DNA of 64,000 bases from CBDHCC01 sp965261015. GTDB taxonomy: Bacteria > Pseudomonadota > Alphaproteobacteria > Sphingomonadales > Sphingomonadaceae. Positions 1-7,969 of the stretch are shown here, one piece after another (position 1 is the first letter of the stretch; each line of letters opens with the position of its first letter). The translations under genes and the position numbers were made by a program. The stretch is from NCBI GenBank assembly GCA_965261015.1, contig CBDHCC010000001.1, positions 124,001-188,000 of the forward strand, given 5' to 3'. The notes beneath the pieces are model-generated. The model worked only from the letters and a program-made list of their open reading frames with translations, searched no databases and was not told the origin of the DNA.

Positions 1-1
1 C

Positions 2-919
2 AACCGCGCGTTCCCTCACGCCCGCATCGGCGGCGCCTTTCGCGGGCTCGGCGACCTGACGGTGCTCGACGAGCGCGACGAACTCGGCCGCAATGGCGCG
101 CCGGCCGGCGGCATGACGGTGAGCGCCAGCGACATGGCCGACTGGATGCGCGTGCAGCTGGCGTCCGGTCGGATGCCGGACGGCGGCCGGCTGTTCAGCG
201 AAGCCGCGGCGCGCGAGATGTGGACGCCCGTCGTGCTGCAACCGATCGGGACCTTGCCGCAGCCGATCCGGGCCGCGCAGCCGATGTTCGACACCTACGC
301 GCTGGGGTGGGACGTGCAGGACTATAAGGGAGCCAAGATCGTGTCGCACGGCGGCGCGGTGTTCGGCTTCCTGTCGCTCGTCGTGCTGGTGCCGGAGAAG
401 AATGTCGGCTTCACCATCCTCATCAACTCGGAGGACGGGGAGATCCTGCGCGGGCTGCAATACACGCTGCTCGACCATTATCTGGACAAGCCGACGCAGG
501 ACTGGCCGGCCGCCTTTCGCGCGGTCAAGGCGGAACGGCTGAAGGCCGCGCTGGCCGTCGTCCAACAGACGCAGGCGTCCCCCGCGAAGGTCGGGCCGTC
601 GCTGCCGCTGTCGCGCTATGCGGGCGAATATATCGACCCCTGGTACGGCCCGGTCGCCATCCGGGAGGAGGGTGGAGGACTGCGCATAGACTTCACCCGG
701 ACGCCGCGCCTGGCCGGACGGCTGGAGCATTGGCAGTACGACACCTTCCGCACGGTCTTCGACGACCCGTCGGCGGAACCGGCCTACGTCACCTTCGCGC
801 TGGACGCGGACGGGGCGATCGACCGGGTGACGATGAAGCCAGTGTCGCCGATCGCCGACTTCAGCTGGGACTATCAGGACCTGAAGCTGACGCCGGTGGT
901 CACGGGGGAGCGCAAGTGA
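2..919 (+). CDS. Serine hydrolase, beta-lactamase family, with C-terminal DUF3471 (5' end outside window)
   Basis: Only the C-terminal part is present; the frame is open from the first bases, so the start and the SxxK active site lie upstream. The visible part has the end of a class C beta-lactamase/DD-peptidase fold (a Gly-Gly-Met-Thr-Val-Ser-Ala turn followed by a Met-Ala-Asp-Trp-Met helix, and a later SHGGAVFGF stretch that matches the HxG/KTG-type strand). It ends in a DUF3471-like beta domain of about 100 residues. Such proteins are usually exported and act as D-aminopeptidases or esterases. It opens a run of exported peptidases, so peptide hydrolysis is the likely role, but the substrate cannot be read from the sequence. 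Confidence 0.85.
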   Translation, partial: NRAFPHARIGGAFRGLGDLTVLDERDELGRNGAPAGGMTVSASDMADWMRVQLASGRMPDGGRLFSEAAAREMWTPVVLQPIGTLPQPIRAAQPMFDTYALGWDVQDYKGAKIVSHGGAVFGFLSLVVLVPEKNVGFTILINSEDGEILRGLQYTLLDHYLDKPTQDWPAAFRAVKAERLKAALAVVQQTQASPAKVGPSLPLSRYAGEYIDPWYGPVAIREEGGGLRIDFTRTPRLAGRLEHWQYDTFRTVFDDPSAEPAYVTFALDADGAIDRVTMKPVSPIADFSWDYQDLKLTPVVTGERK

Positions 920-1050
920 GGCTGGCCGCGCCAGTCCTCGCCTCCGCCCTCACGGGCCCGTCCGCCACCATCACCGCGCGGACCGCCGCATCAGCCGATG
1001 CGTCGGGTCAGACCGGCCTGGGCGTGCGGCACACACAACCCAGGAACTGA
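916..1050 (+). pseudogene. Possible truncated exported-protein start (signal-peptide-like stub)
   Basis: A GTG overlaps the TGA of the upstream serine hydrolase by four bases, the junction type used repeatedly in this genome. It opens a 44-codon frame whose first 20 or so residues are Ala/Leu-rich after an Arg (MRLAAPVLASAL...), like a signal peptide. The frame then loses character and stops. It may be the leftover beginning of another exported peptidase gene whose body was deleted. It could equally be a chance frame in GC-rich DNA. Confidence 0.25.
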
Positions 1051-1307
1051 ACCGCGCGGACGGCCGGGCCGAGGACGCGAAAGCGGTCGCCGCGAAGGCA
1101 GGGGCGCTCCAACCGCCGGCGATCGCGCCACCGTGCGGCCGATGGCACCGGGCCCGCTCGTTGAGCGCTGAGAAGAGCGTTTGGCGTTCGCCTCTGCCTC
1201 CTCGCCGGGCGACGAGACGATCCCGTCGGCCCTCGCATCGCGTCAGGGCAAGGCTGGTTGGTCACCCGGTCTGCTCGGGCACGCGCATCGGCATGACACT
1301 TGCCAAT
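1051..1307. other. Non-coding spacer with no recognisable gene
   Basis: Between the serine hydrolase and the Zur box before the MerC gene. Open frames on both strands here are Arg/Pro-rich and look like GC-rich noise. I see no hairpin with a T-tract and no RNA gene. Confidence 0.4.
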
Positions 1308-1330
1308 GTGATGTTATATTATATCTGAGC
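1308..1330 (+). promoter_or_regulatory. Zur box (zinc-uptake regulator operator) before the MerC gene
   Basis: The 23-mer GTGATGTTATA-T-TATATCTGAGC aligns without gaps to the proteobacterial Zur consensus GAAATGTTATA-n-TATAACATTTC, with the core ATGTTATAnTATA intact and the outer right arm weaker. It lies 22 bases before the ATG of the MerC-family gene. The AT-rich core overlaps plausible -10 hexamers (TATATT or TATTAT) with an ATGACA about 16-18 bases upstream, so bound Zur would block transcription. An AT-rich palindrome like this stands out strongly in this GC-rich DNA. Confidence 0.7.
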
Positions 1331-1352
1331 AGGTGAGGCTTGGTGGGGCGAC

Positions 1353-1745
1353 ATGCGGACGGAACCGAATCTGACGGCAACGGACTGGCTGGAGCGCGCC
1401 GCATTGGCGGGTTCCTTCGCGTGCCTGGTGCATTGCCTGGCGCTGCCTCTGCTGATCGCATCGCTTCCCGCGCTGTCGACGATGCTCTCCATACCGGAGT
1501 CGTTCCACATCTGGGTGCTTGCCTTCGCGGCACCGGCCGCGGCCCTGGCGCTCTGGCAAGGTCGTCAGAAGCACGGTGCCGTCTATCCGCTGCTTCTCGG
1601 CGTCGTTGGGCTGGTGTTGTTGGCGACTGGAGCCCTCCTCGTCAGGCGGACGGCGGCCGAGACTCCAGTGACGGTGGCCGGAAGCCTGGTGCTCAGCCTG
1701 GCGCACATCGCCAACTGGCGTCTTCGCCACACCTGCGACCACTGA
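1353..1745 (+). CDS. MerC domain-containing membrane protein
   Basis: 130 residues with four hydrophobic stretches and a Cys-Leu-Val-His-Cys motif at about residues 24-28 in the first membrane segment, the CxxHC-like metal site of the MerC family; a further Cys-Asp-His closes the protein. MerC proteins of mer operons bring Hg(II) through the inner membrane, but this one stands alone, without merA, merR or merT. With a Zur box in front it more likely serves zinc homeostasis, as inferred from the regulator rather than from biochemistry. The ATG is preceded by GGTGGGGCG, a weak ribosome site. Confidence 0.85.
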   Translation: MRTEPNLTATDWLERAALAGSFACLVHCLALPLLIASLPALSTMLSIPESFHIWVLAFAAPAAALALWQGRQKHGAVYPLLLGVVGLVLLATGALLVRRTAAETPVTVAGSLVLSLAHIANWRLRHTCDH

Positions 1746-2073
1746 GCGGCAGCCTTGTCGCCCTCCACCCTCAAAGTCTGCCGTTGACCACCTCAAAGTT
1801 CAAGTCACGCAGGCTCCGCCGAGCCGAACCAAAACCATTCTCCCCCTTGTTCTGCCGCACGAAGGTCCCTGTCACGGGCACTGGTTCGTTCGAGAACAGG
1901 GTCGCCCAGCGAAACTGGCAGCGCATCATTGATGAGGCGATTTCATGTGACAGTATATCCTGCAAGGGCTTAAGTGAGGTCGGGCTGTCGCGCCAGTCGT
2001 GCGATTCACTCGAGGGTCACCGGTCTTCGCCAGGAGATCATGCGCCTCCGCCCGAGCGAAGGAGAATGGGATC
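1746..2073. other. Intergenic region with a conserved promoter-like motif, lower GC than its surroundings
   Basis: No recognisable gene. The stretch 1790-1970 is visibly less GC-rich than its neighbours. It contains ACAGTATATCCTG at 1950-1962, which recurs in inverse orientation in front of the phoD-like gene near 9.57 kb. An open frame on the minus strand (1771-1965) is free of the Arg/Pro bias of noise frames but resembles no family I know. Confidence 0.4.
1950..1962 (+). promoter_or_regulatory. Shared 13-mer upstream of the M1 peptidase gene
   Basis: ACAGTATATCCTG, preceded by ATGTG, lies 111 bases before the M1 peptidase start. The same 13-mer, preceded by ATGAT, lies on the minus strand 30 bases before the phoD-like gene. 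Either a promoter element (TATATC as -10) or an operator shared by the two peptidase transcription units. Confidence 0.4.
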
Positions 2074-4017
2074 ATGCTCAAAACCGCCGCCGCGACGATC
2101 GCGCTGTTCGCCGCGACGGCGAGCGCCCAGAGCTATGATCCGCTGGAGGCGTTCGCGCCGTTCGACATGGGCCAGCCGGTCAACCGCTACCGCGGCGCCA
2201 ACGGGCTGCCGGGGCCGGACTATTGGCAGAACCGGGCGGACTATCAGCTGCGAGTGACACTCGACCCCGTGGCCAAGACGATCAGCGGCACGGCGACGAT
2301 CGCCTACACCAACAACAGCCCCGACGCGCTCCACGTGCTCTGGCTCCAGCTCGACCAGAACCTCTACAGGACTGGATCGCGCGGGGCGCTCTCGGGCGGT
2401 GGCGCGCCGGCCGGTACGACTGAGGGCATGGTGCTGGAGGCCGTGAGTGTCGCGGTGGGCGGCGGCAAGGCCGCAGCCGTCACGCCGCTGGTCACCGACA
2501 CCCGCGCCCAGCTGCGCCTGCCCACGAGCCTGGCCGCGCAAGAGCGGGCGGTGGTGACGATCCGCTATCACTACACCATCCCGCAGGAATGGGGCGGGCG
2601 CACGTCCTGGGGTCGGCTGCGCGACGGCGAGGCCTATGATATCGCGCAGTGGTACCCCCGCATGGCGGTGTACGACGACGTGCGCGGCTGGGATACGGCA
2701 CCCTATCTCGCGCAGGAGTTCTACCTCGAATATGGCGATTTCGACTACTGGGTGACGCTGCCCAGCGACATGCTGGTCGCCGGCTCGGGCCGCCTGATGA
2801 ACGCGGCCGACGTGCTGACGACGACGCAGATCGCCCGGCTGGACCGGGCGCGCACCAGCGACGCGACGGTCCCGATCCGAACGGTGGCGGAGATCGCCGA
2901 TCCCGCGTCTCGTCCCAAGCGCGGCGGCACGCTGACCTGGCACTACCGCATGGAGCATACCCGCGACGTCGCCTTCGCGGCGTCGAGCGCCTTCGCCTGG
3001 GACGCGGCGCGGATCAACTTGCCGGAGGGCAAGTCGGCTCTGGCGATGTCCTATTATCCCGCCGAGAGCGCGGGCCGAGATCGCTGGGATCGCTCGACGG
3101 AATATGTAAAGGACACGGTCGAGCGCTTCTCGGCCAAATGGTATCCCTATGACTGGCCCGCCGCGATCAACGTCGCCGGGCCGACGAGCGGGATGGAGTA
3201 TCCCGGCATCGTGTTCGATGGTCCAGAGGACGCCGGCGGGACCCTGTTCTGGATCACCGCGCATGAGATCGGCCACAATTGGTTCCCAATGATCGTCGGC
3301 TTCGACGAGCGCCGTCACGCGTGGATGGACGAGGGATTCAACACCTTCATCGACGTCGCGCAATCGGACGAGTTCAACAGCGGGGAGTACGCGCCCAAGC
3401 GGGACAGCGAATATGCGGAAGCCGGCGGCAATCCGGTCGACGAGATCCTGCCGGTGCTCGCCGACCCGGCCGCGCCGCCGATCCTGTCGCGCGCCGACAC
3501 CGTGACGGAGCGCTGGCGCCATCCCGTCACCTACTTCAAGTCGGCGTTGGGTCTCGTCCTGCTGCGCGACGAAATCCTGGGACCGGAGCGCTTCGACCCC
3601 GCCTTCCGCCGCTTCACCGCCGCCTGGGCGTACAAACATCCCAAACCCGCCGACTTCTTCCGCGCGATGGAGAGCGACGCGGGCGAAGATCTCTCCTGGT
3701 GGTGGCGCGGCTGGTATGCCGAAAACTGGCAGCTGGACCTCGCCGTCGGCGGTATAGAGACCGCGAAGGACGGCACGCCGCTCGTCCGGGTCGCAGCGCA
3801 GGACAAGCTGGTGATGCCGGCGACGCTGCGCGTCACCTACGCCGACGGGCGGACCAGCGACCTGCGCCTGCCGGCCGAAACGTGGATCCGGCAGGCGTCC
3901 ACCGCGGTGCCGGTCCCGAGCGGCACCGTCGTCAAGGCCGAGCTGGATCCCGACCACAAGCTGCCCGACCGCGATCGGTCGAACAACATCGTGGCCCAAG
4001 GTCAGACTGGCAGCTGA
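2074..4017 (+). CDS. M1 family exported metallopeptidase
   Basis: 647 residues. The signal peptide ends near Thr-Ala-Ser-Ala-Gln (residues 15-19). The gluzincin zinc site HEIGH is at 397-401 and the third ligand Glu420 follows after the required 18 residues (HExxH-x18-E). A GMEY stretch about 60 residues earlier matches the GxMEN substrate motif of the family with Tyr in place of Asn. The ATG at 2074 is chosen over an in-frame start at 1999 because a GAAGGAG ribosome site precedes it and it begins directly with the signal peptide. The stop is 10 bases before the peptide transporter start, so the two probably form an operon in which peptides are trimmed outside and then imported. Confidence 0.92.
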   Translation: MLKTAAATIALFAATASAQSYDPLEAFAPFDMGQPVNRYRGANGLPGPDYWQNRADYQLRVTLDPVAKTISGTATIAYTNNSPDALHVLWLQLDQNLYRTGSRGALSGGGAPAGTTEGMVLEAVSVAVGGGKAAAVTPLVTDTRAQLRLPTSLAAQERAVVTIRYHYTIPQEWGGRTSWGRLRDGEAYDIAQWYPRMAVYDDVRGWDTAPYLAQEFYLEYGDFDYWVTLPSDMLVAGSGRLMNAADVLTTTQIARLDRARTSDATVPIRTVAEIADPASRPKRGGTLTWHYRMEHTRDVAFAASSAFAWDAARINLPEGKSALAMSYYPAESAGRDRWDRSTEYVKDTVERFSAKWYPYDWPAAINVAGPTSGMEYPGIVFDGPEDAGGTLFWITAHEIGHNWFPMIVGFDERRHAWMDEGFNTFIDVAQSDEFNSGEYAPKRDSEYAEAGGNPVDEILPVLADPAAPPILSRADTVTERWRHPVTYFKSALGLVLLRDEILGPERFDPAFRRFTAAWAYKHPKPADFFRAMESDAGEDLSWWWRGWYAENWQLDLAVGGIETAKDGTPLVRVAAQDKLVMPATLRVTYADGRTSDLRLPAETWIRQASTAVPVPSGTVVKAELDPDHKLPDRDRSNNIVAQGQTGS

Positions 4018-4027
4018 GGAGAACGCC

Positions 4028-5458
4028 TTGAGCATCGAGGAAATGGAGGCGTTGCCCGGCACCGCGCGCCCGTTCCGGGGTCGGAGCGAGTTCCTGGGTC
4101 ATCCCATCGGCCTTTTCTATCTCGCCTTCACCGAGGCGTGGGAGCGGTTCTCCTACTACGGCATGCAGACGTTGCTCGTGCTGTATATGACGAGCCAGCT
4201 CCTGAAGCCCGGCCATATCGAGCGGATCGCCTTCTTCGCGCCGTTCCGCCGCGCGCTCGAAGGCGTGTACGGCCCGCTCGACCTGATCGCGCTCTCGTCG
4301 GCGATCTTCGGGCTCTACACCAGCTTCGTCTACCTGACCCCGATCGCCGGCGGACTTCTGGCCGATCGCCTGCTCGGCCGCCGGCGGACCATCGTGAGCG
4401 GCGCGCTGCTGATGTCGGCGGGCCATTTCCTGATGGCGTTCGACGCATCGTTCCTGCTGGCGCTCTTGTGCCTGGTGCTGGGCGTCGGCTGCTTTAAAGG
4501 CAACATCGCCAGCCAGGTCGGCGCGCTCTACCCGCCGGAGGACAACCGGCGCGCCGACGCGTTCCAGATCTTCTACATCGCCATCAACGCCGGCGTCATC
4601 ATCTCGCCGCTCGTGTGCGGCACGCTGGGCGAGAAGGTCGGCTGGCACTGGGGGTTCGGGGCGGCCGGCGTGGGGATGCTGCTGGGGCTGGCGATCTACC
4701 TGGCCGGCCGCCGCCACCTGCCGAGCGACCGGGTGGTCGCGCCGGCGGAGCGCCACGAGCAGCCGGTCGCATCGTCGCCGATGACGTCGGATGAGAAGAA
4801 GGCGATCGCGCTTCTGCTGTTCCTCTTGCCGGTGCTGGCGTTCGCGTCGGTGGGCAACCAGGAGATCTTCAATGCCTATCTGCTATGGGGGCAGGCGACC
4901 TACGACTTCACGCTGTTCGGCTGGACGATCCCAACCAGCTATCTGATCACGCTGGACTCCGTGGTGTCCGTCAGCTTCCTGTTCCTGTCGGTCGCCTTCT
5001 GGCGCTGGTATGCGACGCATCGGCGGGAGCCCGACGAGATCGCCAAGATGACGATCGGCACCTTCGTGTCGGCCGTGGGCCTGCTGGCGCTGGTGGCCGC
5101 CGCCGCCCACGCGGCCGCGACGGGCGAGAGGGTCAGTCTGTGGTACGCGCTCGCGTTCCACGCCATCAACTCGGCCGGCTTCGCCAATGTCTTCCCGGTC
5201 AGCCTGGCGCTCTACGCCCGCGCGGCCCCGCCCCGCTTCTCGGCGACGATCATCGGCGTCTACTACCTGTTCCTGTTCGGCGCGAACACGCTGGTCGGGT
5301 GGATCGGCGGCTGGCTGGGCAAGATGCCGGCGACCAGCTTCTGGGGCCTGCACGCCGCGATGGTCGGCGGGGCCGGCGTGGTATTCCTGCTGACGAAGCT
5401 GGCTTTTGGGAAAGTGCTCGCACCGACGGAGAGGCCCGCCGTGGCGTCACCAGTCTAA
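4028..5458 (+). CDS. POT/PTR2 family proton-dependent peptide transporter
   Basis: 476 residues, multispanning. The family signature FTEAWERFSYYGM lies near residues 36-48 (ExxERFxYYG proton/peptide site), and a second POT motif GNIASQ(V)G follows. The family imports di- and tripeptides with protons. The start is a TTG with AGGAGA five bases upstream; the first ATG is five codons later. The gene follows the M1 peptidase in the same transcription unit. Its TAA overlaps the TAG of the convergent S9 peptidase gene, so no room is left for a separate terminator. It is the only peptide importer in the island and fits as the uptake step for products of the surrounding exported peptidases. Confidence 0.92.
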   Translation: MSIEEMEALPGTARPFRGRSEFLGHPIGLFYLAFTEAWERFSYYGMQTLLVLYMTSQLLKPGHIERIAFFAPFRRALEGVYGPLDLIALSSAIFGLYTSFVYLTPIAGGLLADRLLGRRRTIVSGALLMSAGHFLMAFDASFLLALLCLVLGVGCFKGNIASQVGALYPPEDNRRADAFQIFYIAINAGVIISPLVCGTLGEKVGWHWGFGAAGVGMLLGLAIYLAGRRHLPSDRVVAPAERHEQPVASSPMTSDEKKAIALLLFLLPVLAFASVGNQEIFNAYLLWGQATYDFTLFGWTIPTSYLITLDSVVSVSFLFLSVAFWRWYATHRREPDEIAKMTIGTFVSAVGLLALVAAAAHAAATGERVSLWYALAFHAINSAGFANVFPVSLALYARAAPPRFSATIIGVYYLFLFGANTLVGWIGGWLGKMPATSFWGLHAAMVGGAGVVFLLTKLAFGKVLAPTERPAVASPV

Positions 5459-7917
5459 CCCTCAGGCTGACCGCCCGCCGCCGACAGAGGACGGGCCTCC
5501 GCCGTCCGCGTCGGCTTGACGTAGCGGTCGAGCCAGTCGGTCATCTGCCACAGGGTCTCCTCCGTCGACTCCAGCGCACGATAGCCGTGCGGCTCGTTGG
5601 GCAGCACGACGTAGCGCACCGTCCCGCCATTGCCCTTCAGGGCGGCGTACATCCGCTCCGACTGGATCGGGAAGGTGCCGGAGTTGTCGTCGGCACCGCC
5701 GTGGATCAGCAGGATCGGCTCCTTGATCCGGTCGGCGTAGGTGAAGGGAGACATCTCCGTATAGACCGGGGTTGCCTGCCAATAGGTACGCTGCTCGGCC
5801 TGGAAGCCGAACGGCGTCAGCGTCCGGTTGTAGGCGCCCGATCGCGCGATGCCGGCGCGGAACAGGTCGGTGTGGGCGAGCAGGTTGGCGGTCATGAACG
5901 CGCCATAGCTGTGCCCGCCGATCGCCATCCGGTCGCGGTCGCCGACGCCCAGAGCCACCACGGCGTCGATCGCCGCCTGCGCGTCCTCCGTCAGCTGCTT
6001 GACGTAGGTGTCGTTGGGCTCCGCGCCATCCTCGCCGATGATCGGCATGGCCGGGTCGTCGAGGATGGCATAGCCCTGCGTCAGCAGGAACAGGTGGCTG
6101 ATACCGCGCGGACGGGTGAAGCGGTTGCCCTGGTCGACGGTCTGCCCGGCCACCTTCGCGTCGGTATATTCGGACGGATAGGCCCAGAGCAGCGTCGGCA
6201 GCGGCCCGTCGCGCTTCGGGTCGTAGCCGGCGGGCGTGTAGAGCGTGCCCGACAGCGGCAGGCCGTCGGCGCGCTGGTAGGTGATCGTCCGCTGCGTGAC
6301 GCCCGCGAAGACCGGTGCCGGATCGGGGAAGTCCGTCACCGCCTTGGCCGATCCGTCGGCGGTGTCGCGGATCACATAGTTGGGCGGCTGTAGGGCGCTC
6401 TCCCGCCTGGTGAGAATGCGCTGGCCCGTGGCGTCGAGCAGCGACACCACATCCTCGTAATAGGGTGCCTTGCCCGTCCACAGCCGCTGCTGCTCGCCGC
6501 CGGCGATCGGCAGGCGCGCCAGGAACGGGAAGGCCCCCGCCTTCGTGGCGCCCTCGCCGGTCACGAACACCGCCCGGTGATCGGGCGTGAAGACCATCAC
6601 CGGCTGCCCGGCGGCGTTCTCCTCGGTGATGGGCAGGCCCGGGTCGCCATACTGGTCCTGATAGTTTCGGGTGAGCATCGGGCGCGCCTCTCCCGGTGCG
6701 TCGGGCGACACGGCCGAACGGTTTTCGGTGCGGGTCTTCCACTCCCGGTCGACCACCAGCGCGAAGCCGCCATCGCCCCACTCCGTGCCCGCATAGCGAT
6801 TCCGCGTCTTCGCCAGTTCGGCCGGCGCGGCGGCGAAGGGAGCCGCCTGCATCATCAGCCGGTCGTGGAACGGCACCGCCACCTTGGGGTCGCCGCCGTC
6901 GAGCGCCTCGGCCCAGACGAGCGTCGCGGGCGCGTCGCTCCGCCACTCCGCCTGGCGCGGCCCCTTCACCGTCGCGTCGAAATCGACTGGCAGGTCGTCG
7001 GCGAGCGGGCGGTCGACGAGCGTTTTCACCGGCTTGCCGTCGATCGTCGAAACCGCGATCTCGGTCGGGAAGAAATATGCGGGCAGCAGATAGGAATAGG
7101 GGCGCTTCAGCCGTTCGGTCAGCAGGTATCCGCCGTCGGGCGAGACGCTGAAGCTGGAATAGAGCCCCGGACGGCCGATCGGCGTGACGGCCCCGCTGGT
7201 GGCGTCGATGCGCGTGAGCTGGCCGGTGAAATAGTATTCGAACAGCCGCGCGTCTTCCTCATTGGCGAGCAGGTCCTCGTAGGTTCGCGCCGCGGAGGTG
7301 CGACCGGTGCTCTCCTGCACCACCGGCCCGGTCGGGGTGGCCGAGGCGGTCGGCGGACCACCGCGGCCGGGGACAACCATGCGGGCCAGGATTGCCCGGC
7401 TGTCGGGTGCCCAGGCGAAGGATCGGCCGAACGCCGCGTTCAACCCGCGCGCGAGCGGCCGCGCGCCGCCCGTGCGATCCGCGACCCAGAGCGCCAGTCC
7501 GGCCGGTTCCTGCACCACGAAGGCGAGACGCTCGCCATCGGGCGACCAGTCGGGCGAGGCGTAGCGCGTGCCGGCCGGCAGCTCGACGGCGACCGTGCGC
7601 CCACTCGCCACGTCCTTGAAGGACAGGGCGTTCAGCCACTGCACCCGCACCTCCGCCGGCCCATTGGTCGCCGGGTCGATGCGAGTGCCCGCCAGCCGCA
7701 GGATCGGCTTGGACAGATTGGCGATCGTCGGCAGGTTCTCCCGGCCCAGGATCGCCAGGGTCCGGTGGCCCGGGCTGACCGAGACGGCCGGCGTCGGCGG
7801 CGTCTCCAGGATGGTCGCGATCGCGGGCGGCGCGCGGTGATACTCGGTGCCGGGCTCCGCCCGCAGGGGTGCCGTGGAGGCGAGCAGGGCGAAAAGGGTG
7901 AGGCCAAGGCGCGTCAT
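5455..7917 (-). CDS. Exported S9 family (prolyl oligopeptidase-like, S9C/glutamyl-endopeptidase type) serine peptidase
   Basis: 820 residues: a signal peptide ending near Pro-Leu-Arg-Ala, a long beta-propeller region and a C-terminal alpha/beta hydrolase. Triad: Ser670 in GGHSYGAF, Asp743 in GGADDN, His777 in NEPHGY. The layout resembles the plant/bacterial glutamyl endopeptidase-like group rather than true prolyl oligopeptidases; cleavage preference is not readable. The ATG at 7917 starts the signal peptide; longer in-frame starts add a non-conserved leader. It lies 52 bases downstream of the phoD-like gene on the same strand, probably co-transcribed. Confidence 0.9.
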   Translation of the reverse strand: MTRLGLTLFALLASTAPLRAEPGTEYHRAPPAIATILETPPTPAVSVSPGHRTLAILGRENLPTIANLSKPILRLAGTRIDPATNGPAEVRVQWLNALSFKDVASGRTVAVELPAGTRYASPDWSPDGERLAFVVQEPAGLALWVADRTGGARPLARGLNAAFGRSFAWAPDSRAILARMVVPGRGGPPTASATPTGPVVQESTGRTSAARTYEDLLANEEDARLFEYYFTGQLTRIDATSGAVTPIGRPGLYSSFSVSPDGGYLLTERLKRPYSYLLPAYFFPTEIAVSTIDGKPVKTLVDRPLADDLPVDFDATVKGPRQAEWRSDAPATLVWAEALDGGDPKVAVPFHDRLMMQAAPFAAAPAELAKTRNRYAGTEWGDGGFALVVDREWKTRTENRSAVSPDAPGEARPMLTRNYQDQYGDPGLPITEENAAGQPVMVFTPDHRAVFVTGEGATKAGAFPFLARLPIAGGEQQRLWTGKAPYYEDVVSLLDATGQRILTRRESALQPPNYVIRDTADGSAKAVTDFPDPAPVFAGVTQRTITYQRADGLPLSGTLYTPAGYDPKRDGPLPTLLWAYPSEYTDAKVAGQTVDQGNRFTRPRGISHLFLLTQGYAILDDPAMPIIGEDGAEPNDTYVKQLTEDAQAAIDAVVALGVGDRDRMAIGGHSYGAFMTANLLAHTDLFRAGIARSGAYNRTLTPFGFQAEQRTYWQATPVYTEMSPFTYADRIKEPILLIHGGADDNSGTFPIQSERMYAALKGNGGTVRYVVLPNEPHGYRALESTEETLWQMTDWLDRYVKPTRTAEARPLSAAGGQPEG

Positions 7918-7969
7918 GTGCTGTCCTTTGCTGAGTCTGCCGTCGGTGTGCGCGCCTCCTCCACTCTCA

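Noticed and set aside
1771..1965. Minus-strand frame of 64 codons in the low-GC intergenic stretch
   Set aside because: Composition is less noise-like than most shadow frames, but I recognise no family and see no ribosome site.
2038..4062. Very long minus-strand open frame opposite the M1 peptidase gene, and similar frames opposite other genes (for example 18059-20437, 60396-62969)
   Set aside because: Arg/Pro/His-biased translations without domains; shadows of high third-position GC in the true genes.
5455..7917. Possible lasso-peptide isopeptidase (AtxE type), since sphingomonads carry S9 enzymes of that kind
   Set aside because: The protein is longer than AtxE enzymes and there are no lasso precursor, cyclase or protease genes around.
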